From T3Sed10-241 sp036796255 (GTDB lineage: Bacteria > Bacteroidota > Bacteroidia > Flavobacteriales_D > Cryomorphaceae), in the NCBI GenBank assembly GCA_036796255.1, contig DAIRDH010000054.1, positions 1 to 22,697 of the forward strand: 22,697 bases of DNA, written 5' to 3'. The position numbers and the translations under genes are program-made. The notes beneath the pieces are model-generated. The model saw only the letters and a program-made list of their open reading frames with translations. It did not search any database and was not told where the DNA came from. Position 1 is the stretch's first letter. Every line of letters starts with the position of its first letter. This document shows positions 1 to 7,213 of the stretch, in pieces.

Positions 1-2
1 TG

Positions 3-140
3 GGGCTGAGCCAGGACCCGGCTTTCTTTACGGGTGGGGTGGCGAGTCCTTTTAGCCTTTTGCATCTCAATGGGGACAATAGCCCAACTAGTGGTGTTGC
101 ACAGCAAACTGGCTACCGTGATTGCCTGCCTTGCCGGTAG
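3..140 (+). pseudogene. 5' fragment of the S74/T9SS surface protein gene, ended by an in-frame TAG
   Basis: This frame is open from the window edge to a TAG at 138-140. It is the same frame as the large open reading frame that starts at 147. The visible residues (including SPFSLLHLNGDNS and QQTGYRD) look like the segment normally continuous with the downstream MRYGITFTHNSD region in tail-fibre-domain proteins of Bacteroidota. The stop lies inside a 21-bp palindromic insertion (125-145). Removing those 21 bases gives ...GYRD-W-M-R-YGIT..., one uninterrupted protein. I therefore read this as the upstream part of the same gene. The true start is outside the window. Confidence 0.6.
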
Positions 141-145
141 GCAGG
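125..145. repeat. 21-bp palindromic element inserted in frame
   Basis: Perfect 7-bp inverted arms CCTGCCT (125-131) and AGGCAGG (139-145) flank a 7-base loop TGCCGGT. The length is exactly 21 bases, a multiple of three, but this orientation and phase carry TAG at 138-140. Excision restores an aspartate-tryptophan-methionine-arginine junction. It resembles small dispersed GC-rich palindromes seen in some Bacteroidota genomes. I recall that resemblance and have not checked it. No other full copy was found in this window. Confidence 0.7.
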
Positions 146-146
146 G

Positions 147-2144
147 ATGCGTTATGGCATCACGTTCACCCACAACAGTGACTTGATGTATGTGGGTCCC
201 AGGCGCATCGAAGGCTCTTCTGAGACTACAGATATGGTTATAGCATGGTCTGACAATCCTTTTGGACCTGGTGCGGGCCCTGACAATCTTACTTTCATAT
301 TTACTTCGGGAAATGGAACGGGCACTGGTGCAACGGCGGCTGGTGGCCTGGAAGTGGCACGGATGACAGCTGAAGCCCATACTGGTATTGGGAATGGATT
401 TAACAATAACCTACAACCGAGACGTACCCTTCATACTTATCATCCTTCCAATCCCCAATTTCGAATTGCACAGAGCCTTTCGACCAACATCAATGCAGGA
501 AATAAGGCGGATTTTCAAACAAGTAATTTAGGGAATCTACATGTAAGGACTTCAAATAGTTCAAATCAAGTAAGGGCTGTTGCCATTGGCTTTTTACCCG
601 GTCAACAAGCGAATCCGATAAACAATGCAGATTTCCCCACCCGACTGGATGTTGGTGGTGTTACCCGCATTCGCGATTTGCCCGACTACGAAAGGATGGA
701 CTGCATCGTATTGGGACGAAATCCAGGTCCCAATCCAGAAGACAACTTTTTGGGCCGGATTGACTTCCCAACTGGCGATGATACTGATTGTCTTGTGCTA
801 AATGCTGATGCAGAATGGATAAATGTCTGTGATAATGTAGGTGGGGATGATGATTGCCGCTGGAAAGACATAGCATCCCAAGTCACAATGGGAGAAATTG
901 ATATGTACACAGGTGTGGATCCGCTTGAAGATTGCTACCGTGGTAAAGTGGGAATAGGAGTACCCTCGGTTGTAAAATCAAAATTGCAGGTTGAGAATTT
1001 GTTCGATCGTGATGGAGTCTATAAAGGCATTTATTCTCGTTCAAGGGTTTTCTTGGATGGAGTGAATGAGCGCATAATTGGCGTTTTCGGAGAGGCGGAT
1101 TCAGATGGTTGGCCAGGCGCAATAACTACAAATATAGGTGTGTTAGGCCAAGGCGGTGATTCTCGATACACTGTGGGTGTGATGGGTAACGCTTTATCGC
1201 ATCCTAATGGTAATTTAACAGGTAGTGCAATAGGGGTAGCAGCAATCGCAGATGGAAATGCCGTAACTCATAATATTGCAATTTACGGTGAAGCAACAAC
1301 GCCAGGTGGATTCGCAGGATATTTTACCGGTGGGAATATTGTTTTTGCAGGCAACCAGCCAATATTCATTAGTGATGAAAGTATCAAAACAGAAGTAGAA
1401 GATATTACTGAGGCAACTGAATTGTTAATGGCTCTCAATCCAAAGTCTTATTATTTTCAATCACCTGACAATCGTCCAATCGCTTTCGATGACACCAAGC
1501 AATTCGGATTGATTGCGCAAGAAGTTCAAGAGATTCTTCCTGAAATTGTGAAGCCAATAGTGGTTCCGGAAATGATGGATTCAACAGGATTCGTAGATGG
1601 TACTTCTGCAGATTTGCTGGGAATTCAATATGACGCCTTGATCCCATTCATAATTGCAGCTTTTAAAGAGCAACAAAGTGTAACACTTGATCAGCAAGCG
1701 GAAATAGCTGCACAACAAGATCTTATTGAATCCTTGCAAACACAACTTGAGGCTCAGAATGAGCAGATGTTGACTTTGATGAATGCTGTGCAAGATTTGA
1801 CTGGTGAAGTCGATCAGGCCAAGTCCAATATGGACAATTGCTGTCAGCAAAAGCCAGTTCAGCAAGCTCCAACAGATCAAGGTGGGTCAATGCACCTTGG
1901 CCAAAATGCACCAAATCCATTCAGCGATCAAACCAGAATTGATTTTACAATTCCTGAGGGCGCACAAGTGGTTCTCGAAATTTCAGATAGCCAGGGACGA
2001 AAATTGGATAAATTGGTCGATGGATATCTCGGTGAAGGGAAACACAGCGTAACCTGGGACGGTGCGCGCTACAGTCCGGGAATGTACTATTACAGTCTAT
2101 TTTCTAACGGAACTTTGCTGACCAAAAAAATGATCAAACGATAA
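147..2144 (+). CDS. Tail-fibre-like surface protein with peptidase S74 chaperone domain and T9SS sorting domain (3' part of a broken gene)
   Basis: The 665 residues visible from the ATG at 147 begin mid-protein with no signal peptide, so the natural N-terminus lies upstream of the palindromic insertion. Residues 1-400 are a glycine- and asparagine-rich beta-type region. Residues about 407-510 match the peptidase S74 intramolecular chaperone family: Ser409-Asp410 and Lys414 near the start, then LNPKSYYF and FGLIAQEVQEILPE. Residues about 505-560 are glutamine-rich and predicted coiled coil. After a short linker, residues 583-665 form a type A T9SS C-terminal sorting domain (LGQNAPNPFSDQTRI ... 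GMYYYSLFSNG ... KKMIKR). In phage tailspikes the S74 domain assists trimerisation and can cleave itself off. Here the product should be exported across the outer membrane by T9SS if the full frame is expressed. The gene is visibly more AT-rich than its neighbours. Whether the 665-residue remnant is translated is unknown. Confidence 0.75.
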   Translation: MRYGITFTHNSDLMYVGPRRIEGSSETTDMVIAWSDNPFGPGAGPDNLTFIFTSGNGTGTGATAAGGLEVARMTAEAHTGIGNGFNNNLQPRRTLHTYHPSNPQFRIAQSLSTNINAGNKADFQTSNLGNLHVRTSNSSNQVRAVAIGFLPGQQANPINNADFPTRLDVGGVTRIRDLPDYERMDCIVLGRNPGPNPEDNFLGRIDFPTGDDTDCLVLNADAEWINVCDNVGGDDDCRWKDIASQVTMGEIDMYTGVDPLEDCYRGKVGIGVPSVVKSKLQVENLFDRDGVYKGIYSRSRVFLDGVNERIIGVFGEADSDGWPGAITTNIGVLGQGGDSRYTVGVMGNALSHPNGNLTGSAIGVAAIADGNAVTHNIAIYGEATTPGGFAGYFTGGNIVFAGNQPIFISDESIKTEVEDITEATELLMALNPKSYYFQSPDNRPIAFDDTKQFGLIAQEVQEILPEIVKPIVVPEMMDSTGFVDGTSADLLGIQYDALIPFIIAAFKEQQSVTLDQQAEIAAQQDLIESLQTQLEAQNEQMLTLMNAVQDLTGEVDQAKSNMDNCCQQKPVQQAPTDQGGSMHLGQNAPNPFSDQTRIDFTIPEGAQVVLEISDSQGRKLDKLVDGYLGEGKHSVTWDGARYSPGMYYYSLFSNGTLLTKKMIKR

Positions 2145-2175
2145 AACAGACTTAAATCAAGTTTCTATCTGATAA

Positions 2176-2204
2176 AAATCCCCGGAGCCTGACTTCGGGG
2201 ATTT
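2176..2204. terminator. Bidirectional rho-independent terminator
   Basis: A 9-bp perfect stem (AAATCCCCG at 2176-2184, CGGGGATTT at 2196-2204) encloses an 11-base loop. It is followed by GCTTTT on the plus strand, and on the minus strand the stem runs into a T-rich TTTTTATC. It lies between two convergent genes, 31 bases after the S74 gene stop and 5 bases beyond the dehydrogenase stop, so it can serve both. Confidence 0.85.
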
Positions 2205-2209
2205 GCTTT

Positions 2210-3388
2210 TCACTTAAACGCACTCTCCCCCGTAATATCCAATCCTGTAATCAAGAGGTGAATGTCATGGGTTCCTTCATAGGTCACCACCGATTCGAGG
2301 TTCATCATGTGGCGCATAATGGGGTACTCGTTGGTGATGCCCATGCCGCCGTGAATTTGTCGGGCTTCGCGGGCTACTTTGAGGGCCATGTCCACATTGT
2401 TGCGCTTGGCCATGGAAATCTGGGCGGTGCTGGCGCGGCCTTCGTTCTTGAGCTGGCCCAGGCGGAAGGTGAGGAGCTGGGCTTTGGTAATTTCGGTGAT
2501 CATTTCGGCCAGCTTCTTTTGCTGTAGCTGGAAAGCCGCGATGGGCTTGCCAAACTGATGGCGCTCCTTGGCGTAGCGCAGTGCCGAGTCGTAGCAGTCG
2601 AGTGCAGCGCCAATGGCTCCCCAGGCAATGCCGTAGCGGGCACTGTCGAGGCAGCTCAGTGGTGCGCCCAGGCCTGAGCGGCCGGGCAGCAAGTTTTCCT
2701 TGGGCACTTTCACATTGTCAAACACCAACTCGCCGGTGTTGCTGGCGCGGAGGCTCCACTTGCCGTGGGTCTCGGGGGTGGTAAAGCCTTCCATGCCGCG
2801 CTCCACGATGAGGCCGTGTATGCGGCCCTCTTCATTCTTGGCCCACACCACGGCGATGTCGGCAAAAGGCGAATTGCTGATCCACATTTTTGCGCCGTTG
2901 AGCACATAGTGGTCGCCTGCGTCTTTGAAATTGGTGATCATCCCGCTGGGGTTGGAGCCATGGTCGGGCTCGGTAAGGCCAAAGCAGCCTATCATTTCGC
3001 CGGCGGCGAGTTTGGGAAGGAATTTCTTGCGTTGCTCCTCGCTGCCGTATTTCCAGATGGGAAACATTACGAGCGAACTTTGCACCGATGAGGTGGAGCG
3101 CAATCCGCTGTCGCAGCGCTCGAGCTCCTGCATGATGATGCCGTATGATATTTGGTCGAGGCCGGCCCCGCCGTACTCTTCGGGTATGTAAGGTCCAAAA
3201 GCGCCAATTTCGGCCATGCCTGGAATCACGTGCTTTGGAAAAGTGGCCTTTTCGTAATATTCTTCAATGATGGGCGACATTTCTTTCTTCACCCAAGCCC
3301 GCGCTGAGTCGCGTACAAGCTTGTGCTCATCGCTGAGCAATTCGTCCATAAGGTAGTAGTCGTGCCCTTGATATTGATCTGTTCGCAT
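2210..3388 (-). CDS. gcdH: Glutaryl-CoA dehydrogenase (decarboxylating acyl-CoA dehydrogenase)
   Basis: This 392-residue FAD enzyme has the usual acyl-CoA dehydrogenase layout: helical N-terminal domain, central beta domain and C-terminal helical domain. It is expected to oxidise and decarboxylate glutaryl-CoA to crotonyl-CoA in lysine/tryptophan degradation, passing electrons to ETF in the cytoplasm. Subfamily assignment rests on RSTSSVQSSLVMFPI at 97-111, where Arg97 and Ser101 correspond to the carboxylate-binding Arg94 and Ser98 of human GCDH. It also rests on VVTYEGTHDIHLLITG, with Glu371 as the catalytic base, and on FGLTEPDHGSNP at 136-147 for FAD/substrate binding. Length is normal. 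It is a single transcription unit, convergent with the S74 gene and divergent from the DUF4271/hemD cluster. The start at 3388 follows a TAACTTTG box by about 20 bases. A broader acyl-CoA dehydrogenase specificity is possible but less likely. Confidence 0.92.
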   Translation of the reverse strand: MRTDQYQGHDYYLMDELLSDEHKLVRDSARAWVKKEMSPIIEEYYEKATFPKHVIPGMAEIGAFGPYIPEEYGGAGLDQISYGIIMQELERCDSGLRSTSSVQSSLVMFPIWKYGSEEQRKKFLPKLAAGEMIGCFGLTEPDHGSNPSGMITNFKDAGDHYVLNGAKMWISNSPFADIAVVWAKNEEGRIHGLIVERGMEGFTTPETHGKWSLRASNTGELVFDNVKVPKENLLPGRSGLGAPLSCLDSARYGIAWGAIGAALDCYDSALRYAKERHQFGKPIAAFQLQQKKLAEMITEITKAQLLTFRLGQLKNEGRASTAQISMAKRNNVDMALKVAREARQIHGGMGITNEYPIMRHMMNLESVVTYEGTHDIHLLITGLDITGESAFK

Positions 3389-3407
3389 GTGGTATAATTT
3401 TCAGCTG

Positions 3408-3415
3408 CAAAGTTA
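3408..3415 (-). promoter_or_regulatory. -7 box (TAACTTTG) of the glutaryl-CoA dehydrogenase gene
   Basis: The minus strand reads TAACTTTG, an exact match to the Bacteroidota consensus TAnnTTTG, 19 bases before the ATG. This would give a leader of roughly 15 bases. No clear -33 TTG was found at the expected spacing, so support is the -7 match and position only. Confidence 0.5.
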
Positions 3416-3465
3416 ACGAATCTAAGGCGTCAGAGTTCAGGCATTTTTGCGAGTTTTGTGCGGAT

Positions 3466-4176
3466 ATGTCAACCTGCCTCTACATCCTCCAAATCGACAT
3501 CGCACCGGAGCTTCGGTTATCGCCCAACCTTTATGAGGATTGGATGCTGTTGGTGTTTTTTATCACCTTGCTCAACATTGCATACGTGCGCATCGCATAC
3601 AAGCGCAGGTTGCAGCGCCTGTTCAGCAGCCTGCTGCGCCTGCAAATATTGCGGCAGGTGATGCGCGAGGAATTGGTGTTTTCACATCGGGCCTCGGTGC
3701 TGCTCTTCCTGAATTTCGTCTTGCTGAGCAGTTTGCTGGGATATTTGGCTTTCAAGTTTTACGGCTGGCTGCTGCCCATGGGATTGGGCCTGAGCACCTA
3801 TTTGATTTTTGTGATGTTCGTCGCGCTGCTCTATTTCGGCAAGTTGATATTGGTGCGTTTTCTGCGCTGGCTTTTTGCCGATCATGGCCTGATGCGTGAA
3901 TACCTGTTTGAGGTGTTTTTGGTCAACAAAGTCATTGGCCTGGTCGGTCTTCCCATTGCCTTGGCATTGACCTTTTTAAATGTAGCAGGCTTGCACCCGA
4001 TATTTCTTGCCCTCGCGGCGCTTATCTTTATGTCTCTGATGTTTAGGACTTTTCAAGGCTTACTTATCGCTGCAGCTTACCCGGTATCACGCATCTACAT
4101 TATTTTGTACCTTTGCACCCTCGAATTATTGCCTTTTTTGGTAATAATTAAAGCGCTACAGCGCGAGATGATATAA
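3466..4176 (+). CDS. DUF4271 family integral membrane protein
   Basis: A 236-residue protein with about six to seven hydrophobic segments (roughly 26-45, 76-95, 98-125, 155-172, 174-192 and 203-224) and a basic stretch between the first two (KRRLQRL ... RQVMREE). The pattern, including VNKVIGLVGLPIALA and the C-terminal SRIYIILYLCTLELLPFLVIIKAL, matches DUF4271, a family of unknown function that in Bacteroidota typically lies next to hemD. Here the stop is 21 bases before the hemD ATG on the same strand, consistent with an operon. No catalytic motif is visible and I assign no function. A near-consensus -7 box CATTTTTG lies at 3442-3449, 16 bases before the ATG. Confidence 0.82.
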   Translation: MSTCLYILQIDIAPELRLSPNLYEDWMLLVFFITLLNIAYVRIAYKRRLQRLFSSLLRLQILRQVMREELVFSHRASVLLFLNFVLLSSLLGYLAFKFYGWLLPMGLGLSTYLIFVMFVALLYFGKLILVRFLRWLFADHGLMREYLFEVFLVNKVIGLVGLPIALALTFLNVAGLHPIFLALAALIFMSLMFRTFQGLLIAAAYPVSRIYIILYLCTLELLPFLVIIKALQREMI

Positions 4177-4197
4177 AACCAGAACAGAGGCGTGTCC

Positions 4198-4944
4198 ATG
4201 GCGGAAAAAATTAGGTCAATTTTGATTTCTCAACCCGAGCCCAGCTCCGAAAAATCACCCTATTTCGACCTTTCAGAAAAGTACAAGATCAAGATCGATT
4301 TCAGGCCATTCATTCACGTAGAGGGAGTGCCTGCCAAGGAGTTTCGCCAGGAGCGAATCAATATCCTTGAGCACACCGGCGTGATACTGACCAGCCGAAA
4401 TGCGGTGGACCACTACTTTAGAATGTGCGAAGAGATGCGCGTGGCGGTGCCGGAATCCATGAAGTATTTTTGCCTTTCGGAAAGTACGGCCTATTATCTG
4501 CAAAAATATGTGGTGTTCCGGAAGCGTAAGATTTTCCATGGAAAGCAGAGTTTTGAAGACTTGATGGAAGTGATCAAGAAGCACAAGAATGAGCGATTTC
4601 TGCTCCCGGTTTCAGATATTCACAAGCAAAGCATCACAGACTTGCTGGAAAAATTCAACATCAAGTTTTCCAAAGCCGTATTTTACAGAACGGTGTGCAG
4701 CGATTTGAGCGACCTCGCCGATGTGAATTACGATATGTTGGTGTTTTTCAGTCCGTCGGGAATTGAATCGCTTTACAAGAATTTCCCTGACTTCAAGCAG
4801 AACAATACAAGAATAGCAGCCTTTGGCAGCACCACCGCCGATGCCGTGAAAGAAGCCGGATTGCGGCTTGATGTGCATGCACCTGCACCGGGCTTACCTT
4901 CCATGTCGATGGCCATTGAGAGCTATATCAAGAAGGCGAAGTAG
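4198..4944 (+). CDS. hemD: Uroporphyrinogen-III synthase
   Basis: The enzyme cyclises hydroxymethylbilane to uroporphyrinogen III in the cytoplasm, the branch-point step of heme synthesis. The 248-residue protein opens with the Bacteroidota-type sequence IRSILISQPEPSSEKSPYFDL and continues with IDFRPFIHVEGV. It then has VILTSRNAVDHYF in the first lobe. The second lobe carries VFFSPSGIESLYKNFPDF and RIAAFGSTTADAVKEAGLRLD, the two most recognisable HemD segments. An in-frame GTG at 4192 would add two residues. I prefer the ATG at 4198 because relatives begin close to this point. It follows the DUF4271 gene by 21 bases and precedes rnpA by 100 bases. Confidence 0.88.
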   Translation: MAEKIRSILISQPEPSSEKSPYFDLSEKYKIKIDFRPFIHVEGVPAKEFRQERINILEHTGVILTSRNAVDHYFRMCEEMRVAVPESMKYFCLSESTAYYLQKYVVFRKRKIFHGKQSFEDLMEVIKKHKNERFLLPVSDIHKQSITDLLEKFNIKFSKAVFYRTVCSDLSDLADVNYDMLVFFSPSGIESLYKNFPDFKQNNTRIAAFGSTTADAVKEAGLRLDVHAPAPGLPSMSMAIESYIKKAK

Positions 4945-5044
4945 GTCTTGATTTGGCGGCTCCAATGCTTAGATATTTGATGCAAGCCGCGGCTGCTTTT
5001 CATACTTAAACCATACGACGCTGAGGTGTTTAAATTGTTGAGGA

Positions 5045-5437
5045 ATGGATACCATGCATTTTCCCAAATCAGAGCGCCTCACCGCCAAGCGCGATATTGA
5101 TGCGCTTTTTGCCCAGGGCAAATCGGCGAGGGAGCAATTTCTGGCTGTGAAGTACCTCGACAGGGAGCGCATTGATGATGAGCCTCCATTCCAAATACTC
5201 TTCTCTGTGCCCAAGCGCAACCTGAAAAGGGCCGTGCAACGCAACCGCGTGAAGCGCATGCTGCGCGAGCTGTACCGCTGCAATAAGCCAAAATGGCAAA
5301 AATTGCCAACGGCACCCAATAAAAAGCGCTTGATTGCAGTTATTTATACCGGCAAGTCGCTGCCTGCCTTTCTGGCCCTGTCAGAAGTGGCCAGCAGGCT
5401 TGCAGATAAAATCAAACCGCAAAATACAGAAGTCTGA
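5045..5437 (+). CDS. rnpA: Ribonuclease P protein component
   Basis: The basic 130-residue protein partner of the RNase P ribozyme, which removes 5' leaders from pre-tRNAs. Hallmarks are FPKSERLTAKRDIDALFAQGKS at the N-terminus, FSVPKRNLKRAVQRNRVKRMLRE at about 53-75 containing the RNR motif (Arg66-Asn67-Arg68), and a C-terminal IAVIYTGK strand. The start at 5045 is preceded by GAGGA; a second ATG three codons on (5054) is also possible. In many bacteria rnpA sits beside rpmH. Here it lies between hemD and the S41 protease, an arrangement I associate with Bacteroidota. Confidence 0.93.
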   Translation: MDTMHFPKSERLTAKRDIDALFAQGKSAREQFLAVKYLDRERIDDEPPFQILFSVPKRNLKRAVQRNRVKRMLRELYRCNKPKWQKLPTAPNKKRLIAVIYTGKSLPAFLALSEVASRLADKIKPQNTEV

Positions 5438-5533
5438 ATTACATTTATTTGCACCCAGTGCTTCCAAGTGTTCAATATACACAGCATTTGGCGCGAAGAT
5501 TGTAAATTTAGCCTGTCAAATTCAACATAGAGG

Positions 5534-7189
5534 ATGAAATCAAAAATCAAAAGGGGCTTGATGATCGCTGCGCTTGCAGTGAGTGGGGCAGTGAGCATAT
5601 TTGCCGTAAAGGCAACGGACAATTTCTTTGAAATCAGTAAGAATCTCGAAATATTCGCGACGCTTTACCGCGAGCTCAACATGTTTTACGTGGATGAAAC
5701 CCAGCCCGGCGACCTGATGAAAACCGGAATTGATGCGATGCTGGAGTCGCTCGATCCCTACACCAACTACATCACAGAGAGCGATATAGAAGACTTTCGC
5801 TTTATGACCACGGGTCAATACGGCGGCATAGGCAGCCTGATACGCCCGGCCGAAGGGGGAATTTACATCTCCGAGCCCTACGAAGGTTTTCCAGCGCATG
5901 AGTCGGGTTTAAAAGCAGGCGACCGCATACTCAAGATTGACGGTAAAGACGTGGCCGACAAGAACCAGGAAGAGATCTCCACCCTGCTCAAAGGTCAATC
6001 GGGTACGGAACTTACTGTGACTGTAGAGCGATTTGGTGAAGTAATCGAAGTGCCCATTGTGCGCAGGGAGATCAAAATACCCGATGTGCCCTATTTCGGC
6101 ATGCTCGACGATGAAGTGGGCTACATCAGGCTTACGAGCTTCACGCGCTCAGCGAGTCGCGAAGTGAAGGCAGCTTTTCAGGAGCTCAAGGAACAGCATG
6201 GCATGCAAAAGCTGGTCTTCGACCTGCGCGGCAATGGTGGAGGCCTGCTGATGGAGGCGGTGAACATTGTGAATATATTCGTTCCAAAAGGCCAGGAAGT
6301 GGTGAAAACCAAGGGCCGTATTTCCGAATGGGAGCGCGCCCACCTTACGGTAAATGAGCCGGTAGATCTCGACATTCCGCTGGTGATCCTCGTGGATCAG
6401 GGCAGTGCCTCAGCCTCTGAGATCGTGGCCGGCACCATTCAGGACCTCGACAGGGGCGTGGTGATCGGCAACCGCACTTTTGGTAAAGGCCTTGTTCAGG
6501 AAACACGAAGCTTGCAATACAACAGCCGCTTGAAACTGACAGTGGCCAAGTACTACATCCCCAGTGGCAGGTGCATTCAGAAATTGGATTACAGCCACCG
6601 TGGCCTTGATGGCAATGTAGAGGAAGTGCCTGATTCATTGCTCAAAGCCTTTACGACCAGGAATGGCCGTGAAGTAATTGATGGACGGGGCATTGAGCCA
6701 GACATCACCATTGATGAAAGAGACTTTCCCCAGGTGCTGGCAAGTTTACTCTATGAGAACCTCTTCTTTTTCTTTGCCACAGAATACGCTGCCGCACGTG
6801 ATAGCATTGAACCGGCAAAAACCTTCAGGCTTACCGACGAAGAGTATGCCAATTTTGTGACATTTCTCGATGGCAAGGATTACCACTACACCACCGATAC
6901 TGAAGACGATTTGAAGTCGCTGATTGAAACAGCCAAAAAAGAGAAGTACTTTATGCTGGCCGAAGCCGAATTTAAGATTCTGGAAGATAGGCTGATGCAA
7001 AAGAAAAACAAAGACCTTCAGCTTTTCAGGGATGACATTCAGCTTATCCTTGAGAATGAAATCATCTCCCGGTACTATTTCCAAAGAGGCAGGGTAGAGG
7101 CTTCACTTGCATCAGATGAGGCCATACTCGAAGCCAAAAAAGTGCTCCTGGATGGCAGCAGTTACAAGCGTATACTCTCACCGGTTTAG
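5534..7189 (+). CDS. S41 family C-terminal processing protease (CtpA/Prc-like)
   Basis: A 551-residue envelope protease. Residues 1-26 form a basic start plus hydrophobic segment that acts as signal peptide or anchor. A short helical region contains LDPYTNYI. A PDZ domain spans about 95-172 (YGGIGSLI ... GLKAGDRILKIDGKDV). The S41 catalytic core follows, with FDLRGNGGG at 229-237, GSASASEIVAGTIQD at 290-304 and NRTFGKGLVQ at 313-322. Spacing matches the Ser-Lys-Gln triad of Bacillus CtpB, giving Ser293, Lys318 and Gln322. A helical C-terminal extension (about 395-551) is typical of Bacteroidota members. Such proteases trim or degrade periplasmic proteins. The gene is 96 bases after rnpA. A weak -7-like TTTATTTG lies at 5444-5451. 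The next gene begins 24 bases after the stop. Confidence 0.93.
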   Translation: MKSKIKRGLMIAALAVSGAVSIFAVKATDNFFEISKNLEIFATLYRELNMFYVDETQPGDLMKTGIDAMLESLDPYTNYITESDIEDFRFMTTGQYGGIGSLIRPAEGGIYISEPYEGFPAHESGLKAGDRILKIDGKDVADKNQEEISTLLKGQSGTELTVTVERFGEVIEVPIVRREIKIPDVPYFGMLDDEVGYIRLTSFTRSASREVKAAFQELKEQHGMQKLVFDLRGNGGGLLMEAVNIVNIFVPKGQEVVKTKGRISEWERAHLTVNEPVDLDIPLVILVDQGSASASEIVAGTIQDLDRGVVIGNRTFGKGLVQETRSLQYNSRLKLTVAKYYIPSGRCIQKLDYSHRGLDGNVEEVPDSLLKAFTTRNGREVIDGRGIEPDITIDERDFPQVLASLLYENLFFFFATEYAAARDSIEPAKTFRLTDEEYANFVTFLDGKDYHYTTDTEDDLKSLIETAKKEKYFMLAEAEFKILEDRLMQKKNKDLQLFRDDIQLILENEIISRYYFQRGRVEASLASDEAILEAKKVLLDGSSYKRILSPV

Positions 7190-7213
7190 CACCATCAACC
7201 AGGCCCCAGGAGT

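Noticed and set aside
4985..4994. AGCCGCGGCT palindrome between hemD and rnpA as a terminator
   Set aside because: It has no loop and only a short T-run after it. A 10-bp palindrome of this composition can arise by chance.
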